From: Hyalella azteca
Lineage: Eukaryota > Arthropoda > Malacostraca > Amphipoda > Hyalellidae
Length of the DNA stretch: 64,000 nt
Direction: 5' to 3'
Assembly (NCBI RefSeq): GCF_000764305.2
Contig: NW_025947197.1
Coordinates: 1-64,000 of the forward strand
Under the pieces are notes generated by a model that was given only the letters and a program-made list of their open reading frames with translations, had not been told where the DNA came from and made no database searches. Below are positions 59,343 through 64,000 of this stretch, piece by piece (within the stretch, counting starts at the first letter, position 1; every line of letters begins with the position of its first letter). Made by a program: the position numbers and the translations under genes.

Positions 59343-59661
59343 CTGCTTGCCGCTGCTCCCTGTTCCGTCTCTTGACGAAACAAATAATGATTGCCAAGTT
59401 GAGAGCCAAAAGTACGGATCCTGTGACAGCCATAATAAGGAGTAGGAGTCGAGGAGCTCTCCAGGCACCTCCTCCCCCCGCCATGGTCACGCCACCCGTC
59501 ATCCCCGCGACGCCCCCACCAGGCAGGGTAACTGTGAGGGCAGCTGAGGGCTGCGATGTCCCCTCATCGCTGCTCGCCAGCACGCGTACGTTGTATGACC
59601 TGCCAGGCGCCAGGTCGTCCAGCGTAGCAGTGGGCAGCTCCGACCCTCCCACCCGCTGCGT
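59343..59661 (-). CDS. IgSF receptor: end of FN3, transmembrane helix, start of tail
   Basis: Starts after ggtcag and ends at g|gtgcgt. The product has SELPTATLDDLAPGRSYNVR, then VLASSDEGTSQPSAALTV (the F and G strands of a fibronectin type III domain), a Gly-rich linker, a membrane helix (LLLLIMAVTGSVLLALNLAI plus IICF) and the stop-transfer KRRNREQRQ. This is a type I single-pass surface protein. The layout (last Ig, one FN3, TM) is shared by nephrin/hibris- and sidestep-like arthropod adhesion molecules. The exact family is unresolved. Confidence 0.8.
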
Positions 59662-60107
59662 CTGACCACGCGCACAACAAAGGTTCTAATGAGTTCGCGC
59701 TCTCAATGATTAAAAGTGCTTTAAAATACTTCATGTTGACTACAATTGATAGTTGATTCAACCAATACATAACTTGTAACAAATATTCAATAAATTAACA
59801 ATTCGCACACTCAAAGGGAAAACTGTTTTCAATCTAAATCAATGAAGATGTGGCCACACCGAATGCAAACTTTTTCGACACAGGTAGCACATTTTTCTCC
59901 ATTTATTAAAAAAATTTGGAACCTACTTTCTGAAAGGATAAAGTAAGATGACTGTATTGTCCGACAAAGCCATGAATGTTTTTGCCTTTTTGGGATCCAT
60001 AGCGGAAAACTCTACGGAGTATACTACCAGCATTTAATTACCTGTCTCCTACCATTACATTGGTACCTAAATAAAACAGAAGGAGGCTAAGATTACGCTA
60101 TCTTTAC

Positions 60108-60191
60108 CATGACCTCATTGGTGCCGGCGAGCTGGTGACGCACAATATACGTGAGAAATGAACGCTTTGTTCCTGAACTGATCGTCCAATC
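60108..60191 (-). CDS. IgSF receptor: FN3 middle exon
   Basis: Between ttaccag and atg|gtaaag, phase 0 at both ends. It encodes DWTISSGTKRSFLTYIVRHQ, then LAGTNEVM, the C-C' part of the FN3 domain. It joins in frame to TQRVGGSELP in the next exon. Confidence 0.7.
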
Positions 60192-60399
60192 CTGGTAAGG
60201 ATCAGTCCAGCTCTGTCTGGTTTTTGACGAATGATCTTTACGCTCTTTCTGTATGAGCAGCTCTTGCTGTCCCTGTTTTGATCGTATGAATAGCGTTGGT
60301 TTTGTTCGTGGTGTTGGTCGTGATGCAGGTTACTGCCGTACTATGCTAATCCCGCTCGATTTTGTGCGAGTTTTCCCGAAGTCTTAATATCATTCTGAA

Positions 60400-60463
60400 A
60401 ACGCGCATCCATCGTCGGTGAGGTCCATTTTAATGTCATGCTGCTCGTCGTTAAATTTACCAC
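60400..60463 (-). CDS. IgSF receptor: FN3 first-half exon
   Basis: After tctcaag the frame reads VVNLTTSSMTLKWTSPTMDA, the A and B strands of FN3, and continues in phase 0 from the Ig exon (INIT|VVNL). The donor is uncertain; the frame stays open to about 60346. The end given is approximate. Confidence 0.6.
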
Positions 60464-60696
60464 CTTGAGAGGACAAATTAAATGTTTAAAGAGATAGAAT
60501 CAGAACTCCATTCAGAGTTATTCCAATAATGGAGAAACGTAATTTTAATTTCAGGAAACGAAGAGAATAAGCCAACAAAGTTCAATAAAAAAGGAGGGCG
60601 GTCTCTTCATCCACTCGAGACCACTCATAATAGACTTGAGGCCACTTAATATCAACTAATGACCACTCATCAGTCACCCGCGACCACTCATCATAC
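60464..60696. repeat. Intron with gaccactcat minisatellite
   Basis: From about 60605 to 60690 the motif gaccactcat recurs with irregular spacing, immediately downstream of the Ig exon donor. No other feature was seen. Confidence 0.6.
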
Positions 60697-60861
60697 CGTG
60701 ATATTGATGGGAGTGGCAGGAGGCTTGGGTGATCGCAAGGTGTAGTCCGCGGCTGAGTGGCCGTGGCTATTGCGGGAGTGGCAGGTGTAGCCGCCGTTGT
60801 CCGCCACTTCCACAGCCCGGTTCTCCAGACGCGATGACCACTCAACCAGCCCCTCCTGCAG
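60697..60861 (-). CDS. IgSF receptor: Ig-domain C-terminal exon
   Basis: After gatttgcag the product reads LQEGLVEWSSRLENRAVEVA, then DNGGYTCHSRNSHGHSAADY, with the DxGxYxCxxxNxxG signature of an Ig domain F strand. It ends with a PKPPATPINIT linker into FN3, at the donor acg|gtatga in phase 0. The upstream Ig exons should lie to the right but were not recognised in the last 3 kb. Confidence 0.8.
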
Positions 60862-62565
60862 CTGCAAATCAGCGCACATAAACCACAGCTGGCTCGAAGC
60901 AACCTAGGCTCACAACAAAACTCAACCGATTTGTATTCTTACAGGAGCCAACAGTCAACTAAAATCCGCTAATATTATTGGAACCCTAGCGGCAAGCAGC
61001 TTGCAACGAGACAAGGCTGACACTAGACTACCTTATACCTGAAATTATCACAATACAGAATTGAATTGATGGAAATGCTGCTCTAGACGTAATAAGTGCC
61101 GAGATCCGATGACTAACAGAGGCTCTTGAACAGATCGAGACCATGTCACTAATCAACGGGTCGAGACCATGCCAATATCAACAGATCGAGACCATGCCAC
61201 TATCAACAGATCGAGACCATGCCACTATCAACAGATCGAGACCATGCCACTATCAACAGATCGAGACCAATCTTGACTAATTATCAAGATTGGCTTTTTT
61301 TGCAACAAGGAAATAGTTTGACAAAGCCATGAAATGGCAGTTCTGAGCTATAATTGTGCTACTTTAATAACTGAACTCCTTTAAACGTAGGACCTATTCA
61401 CACTTAACTGCCGATTGTGAGCAAAAATGCGTGAGATATGGCCAGGTTCAAACGATGTTGCAAAGGCCCTGAATGTCATCATTCATTTTCATTGAAAAAG
61501 TTATTTATAAAATTATGTAAGAACACCCAGAGTAAAAAATTCGTGACTGCTCAGCAAAGTAAAACATTTCACATACTCGTAATTCATGGCTGGGTGTTAT
61601 CCTGTAGAGGAAATTGTTTACGTGATAAATTTTCATAAATATTTTGACACGAAATTATTTCGTAATTTCATTATTTTCAGAGGGCTGGTACTGAAATATT
61701 TTTTATAAAACGTCTGTTAAGCCCTAGGCTTAGGCGAATTTTCGATACTCATGTTTCAAAGAGTTTCATTGAAAAATCTTGAAATCATAGTTTCTGCAAG
61801 TATGACATAAGAAATATTAGCTATCTATAAGAAAAACAAGCAGAATTAAATAAAAGTAAACCATGTAAATATCAGATCATAATCAAGAATGAAAGACTAG
61901 TAAGTTGTAGCACTGAGGTACTGTAACTTACCGAAATATTTCGCCACAAAGACAGTTCTGAACTGCTACTGACTAACTGAATTCAAGAAAACTTCGGGCG
62001 GACGACTGGAGGTCTGAACTAAATGACTATGTGAAGCGTACATGTGAAATTGCGATTATGACGTCATTAATAACTTAACATTATTTTACCAATGTGTAAG
62101 AGGCCGTTATTTTAGATATTTTTGAAATCCATCCCCGCGAACAACATATGTGTGATTAACCGAATAATGAGTTTCAAATCCATTTTCACACCGGACATAT
62201 ATAATGTATATGACAAACATTTCTCAAGTATGAAATTTACGCATTTGAGTGTATGAAATTTACGCATTTGAGTTAAGAGTTTCAAAAATATGCGTTTAAA
62301 AATTTCTTTTTAAAGACAACACTTCTAAAGATGCCAGTGTCTCCGATGTTACACTTGTACACTGAATTTATTAATTTATTTTTAAATATTTGAAAAAATT
62401 ACTTTAAATTTTTTTAATATATAAATTTTTTAGCTTTTAGAATTATTAACTCTGTCAATTGATTCATGCATTGTCTCCGACTTTATGCAAGTGTGCAAAA
62501 TTTCAGATCGATTAGACAGGTTGAAGTGTGTTAAATATCGATTATAAGATTTGTAGCTGACAAAC
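60862..62565. other. Intron or intergenic DNA with a 25-bp tandem repeat
   Basis: No exon was recognised. A tandem array of agatcgagaccatgccactatcaac-type units lies at 61129-61272. The open frame at 61438-61638 has no recognisable domain. Confidence 0.45.
61129..61272. repeat. 25-bp minisatellite, about five to six units
   Basis: Units of cagatcgagaccatgccac plus tatcaa repeat with near identity in the last four copies. Confidence 0.85.
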
Positions 62566-62569
62566 AACA

Positions 62570-62785
62570 AAAAGGGAAGTTAAAGAGAAGCGTTGTAAAA
62601 AACTGCGGTGCAACTTATCCACGCGACAACATTTCTTCTCGCTTCGAGTCACCGACATGTGGAACAGCCTCCCTGAAGATATTGTTGACGCTCCGAGTAT
62701 GAACGACTTCAAGAACAGACTAGACAAGGCCATGCAGGAGCATATGTTTAGTCTTGAAATGCCTCGTACCCTACGGAACGACTGA
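62570..62785 (+). pseudogene. CR1-like LINE 3' tail fragment
   Basis: The frame KKLRCNLSTRQHFFSLRVTD, then MWNSLPEDIVDAPSMND, then FKNRLDKAM, to a TGA near 62784, is the C-terminal tail of the CR1-like family at 20.5, 11.85 and 55.5 kb. It is the best-preserved tail in the window. Confidence 0.8.
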
Positions 62786-63269
62786 TATCTTGAAGCGATT
62801 ATAAATCTACCGTCCGTTGGAAAGATTTGATCAAAAGGCCAGTTTAGTCAAGAAAAGTACAAGAATCGGCGACAGGCCTATCCAGGCCTATTCTTCAATG
62901 CTGAAGAAACTATACTACACGTGGCTGCCACTTCATAAAAGCCTTATGCGATCGTAGAGCTCGGGAGCACACTGCCTTTTGGAGGATAATAAACAAGACA
63001 CAGTAATTTTAGACGTTGAATTCATGAACTTAATTACACAGTGCATATAACTTCCACAATCGGCTTCCACTGACTGACTCCTATCGAAATATTCTCCCTA
63101 ACGACAGACATGATTTCTCCAAACAACCATTTGTTTAGTTCCTAAGTCCGACTAAAAATTGATACAAATACGTTAAGAAAATTAAAGATGAGCTCAGAAA
63201 ATTTTAGAATGACATAGATAAATACGGATTCAAATAAACAAACAATTATAATACGGTATGCCGATCATA
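62786..63269. other. No gene recognised
   Basis: AT-rich sequence; nothing supported. Confidence 0.5.
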
Positions 63270-63480
63270 ACAACCCACAACGTTCACTCGGAATATAATT
63301 GTTGATATGTTGATGTCCATTTTGAATGTGATATGATCGCAGCTGATCGATGAAAAAGGCCTGACATTACATGCTTCTCGGGTCACCGCGCTGCTAATCG
63401 GAAAACTCATATTGGGCAGGCTGTAACCCATCTCAAAACATGAAAAGAAAATGTATACTGTTAATTAATTTGTGCTCTGT
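63270..63480 (+). repeat. Fragment of the tandem unit (copy D)
   Basis: Matches 37570-37785 of unit A and 45025-45245 of unit B, starting with cccacaacgttcactcgg. It begins close to where unit C breaks off at 55480, so C and D could be halves of one unit split by the intervening 7.8 kb. Confidence 0.8.
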
Positions 63481-64000
63481 GGAATTGAAGTTTGAAGTGT
63501 GTGCAACCATCGCGAGTGGACCTGCTATAACACTGCCTGCTGGAGCCTACTATTTTTCCAATAACCATCCTACAAGAATTTTAGTTAATTGCTCATGTCA
63601 ATATAGTATGTCTAGTTGAGGATTGAGAGTGAGAAGCTTATCTAACGAAGAAAATGAAGAAAATAACGGCAACATTTTAAAACCTAAAGGTTGAGAAACC
63701 AAGACTTAGGATAATTGGCCCAAGTATAAAACCACATTATAAAATCCCACTGTCTCTTTACTTCATCCTGTAGACTAGCCTATGCAATTTTTCGCCCTTG
63801 GTGAAACAAAGCTCTATGAATGAATATAATAATATATAGATGTTATTCGAATCAAAAAGGAAAACACAAACAAATCTATCCTCTATACATACGCAATGAC
63901 TTGGTCATATATTTTCGCATAACTTTTTACCCCATTAATTTGAAGGTTTGGTCCTGAGCTGCTCGCTTTTAAGAGATATTGGATTGATTCAAGCATCAAT
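63481..64000. other. No gene recognised
   Basis: AT-rich sequence to the window edge; nothing supported. Confidence 0.5.

Noticed and set aside
59330..59665. Plus-strand frame of 111 codons
   Set aside because: Antisense shadow of the FN3-transmembrane exon.

Overview
This is arthropod-type eukaryotic DNA, most likely from a crustacean. It is AT-rich and intron-rich, with no operons, and coding sequence occurs as short exons between AG and GT splice signals. About half of what can be read is transposable elements: CR1-like LINEs, Ty3/Gypsy fragments, Penelope-like pieces, a hAT element, a Tc1/mariner scrap and solo LTRs. The crustacean guess rests on the chlorophyllase-like hydrolase, the repeat types and general composition. 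No species marker was seen.

1-13.8 kb is mostly non-coding repeat DNA. It holds a Tc1-type transposase tail at the left edge, a direct repeat at 1-222 and 6976-7199, a complete non-autonomous hAT element with an 8-bp target duplication (3341-5607) carrying a nested fold-back element, and a CR1 3' tail near 11.85-12.15 kb. 13.8-14.5 kb (minus strand) holds the most interesting coding remnant: one reading frame, broken by a single stop, that runs from a HEPN-like domain with an Rx4H motif to a NACHT-type P-loop start. It looks like the N-terminal part of a STAND/NLR-like immune receptor. 14.7-17.8 kb has a minus-strand retroelement integrase and a plus-strand Gypsy gag-protease region. 20.5-22.9 kb is a decayed minus-strand CR1 element.

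24-55.5 kb is dominated by a chlorophyllase-like alpha/beta-hydrolase gene on the plus strand (exons at 23977, 29368, 31058 and 31529) and by tandem copies of its 3' half plus several kb of downstream DNA. Unit A runs from about 27.3 to 39.17 kb, unit B from 39.17 to 47.0 kb, a partial B' from 47.0 to 48.87 kb and unit C from 49.79 to 55.48 kb. A 0.2-kb scrap lies at 63.27 kb. Splice phases fit through the four exons of A. The B and C copies have lost exons and look like pseudogenes. Comparing units gives natural empty sites, which define four insertions: a TA-flanked inverted-repeat element in A, a solo LTR in B, and a solo LTR plus an unclassified element in C. A BTB/BACK-like fragment lies between B' and C.

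55.5-58.45 kb is a 3'-truncated plus-strand CR1 LINE with endonuclease and reverse transcriptase domains. 58.5-60.9 kb (minus strand) carries the 3' exons of an immunoglobulin-superfamily adhesion receptor: end of an Ig domain, one FN3 domain, a transmembrane helix and a cytoplasmic tail. 61-64 kb is repeats and unassigned DNA.

There are assembly problems. A complete Nextera mate-pair junction adaptor lies at 27968-28005. Single N bases at 28363 and 46998 sit at suspicious joins. The order of sequence around 27.5-29.1 kb and 45-49 kb should not be trusted.
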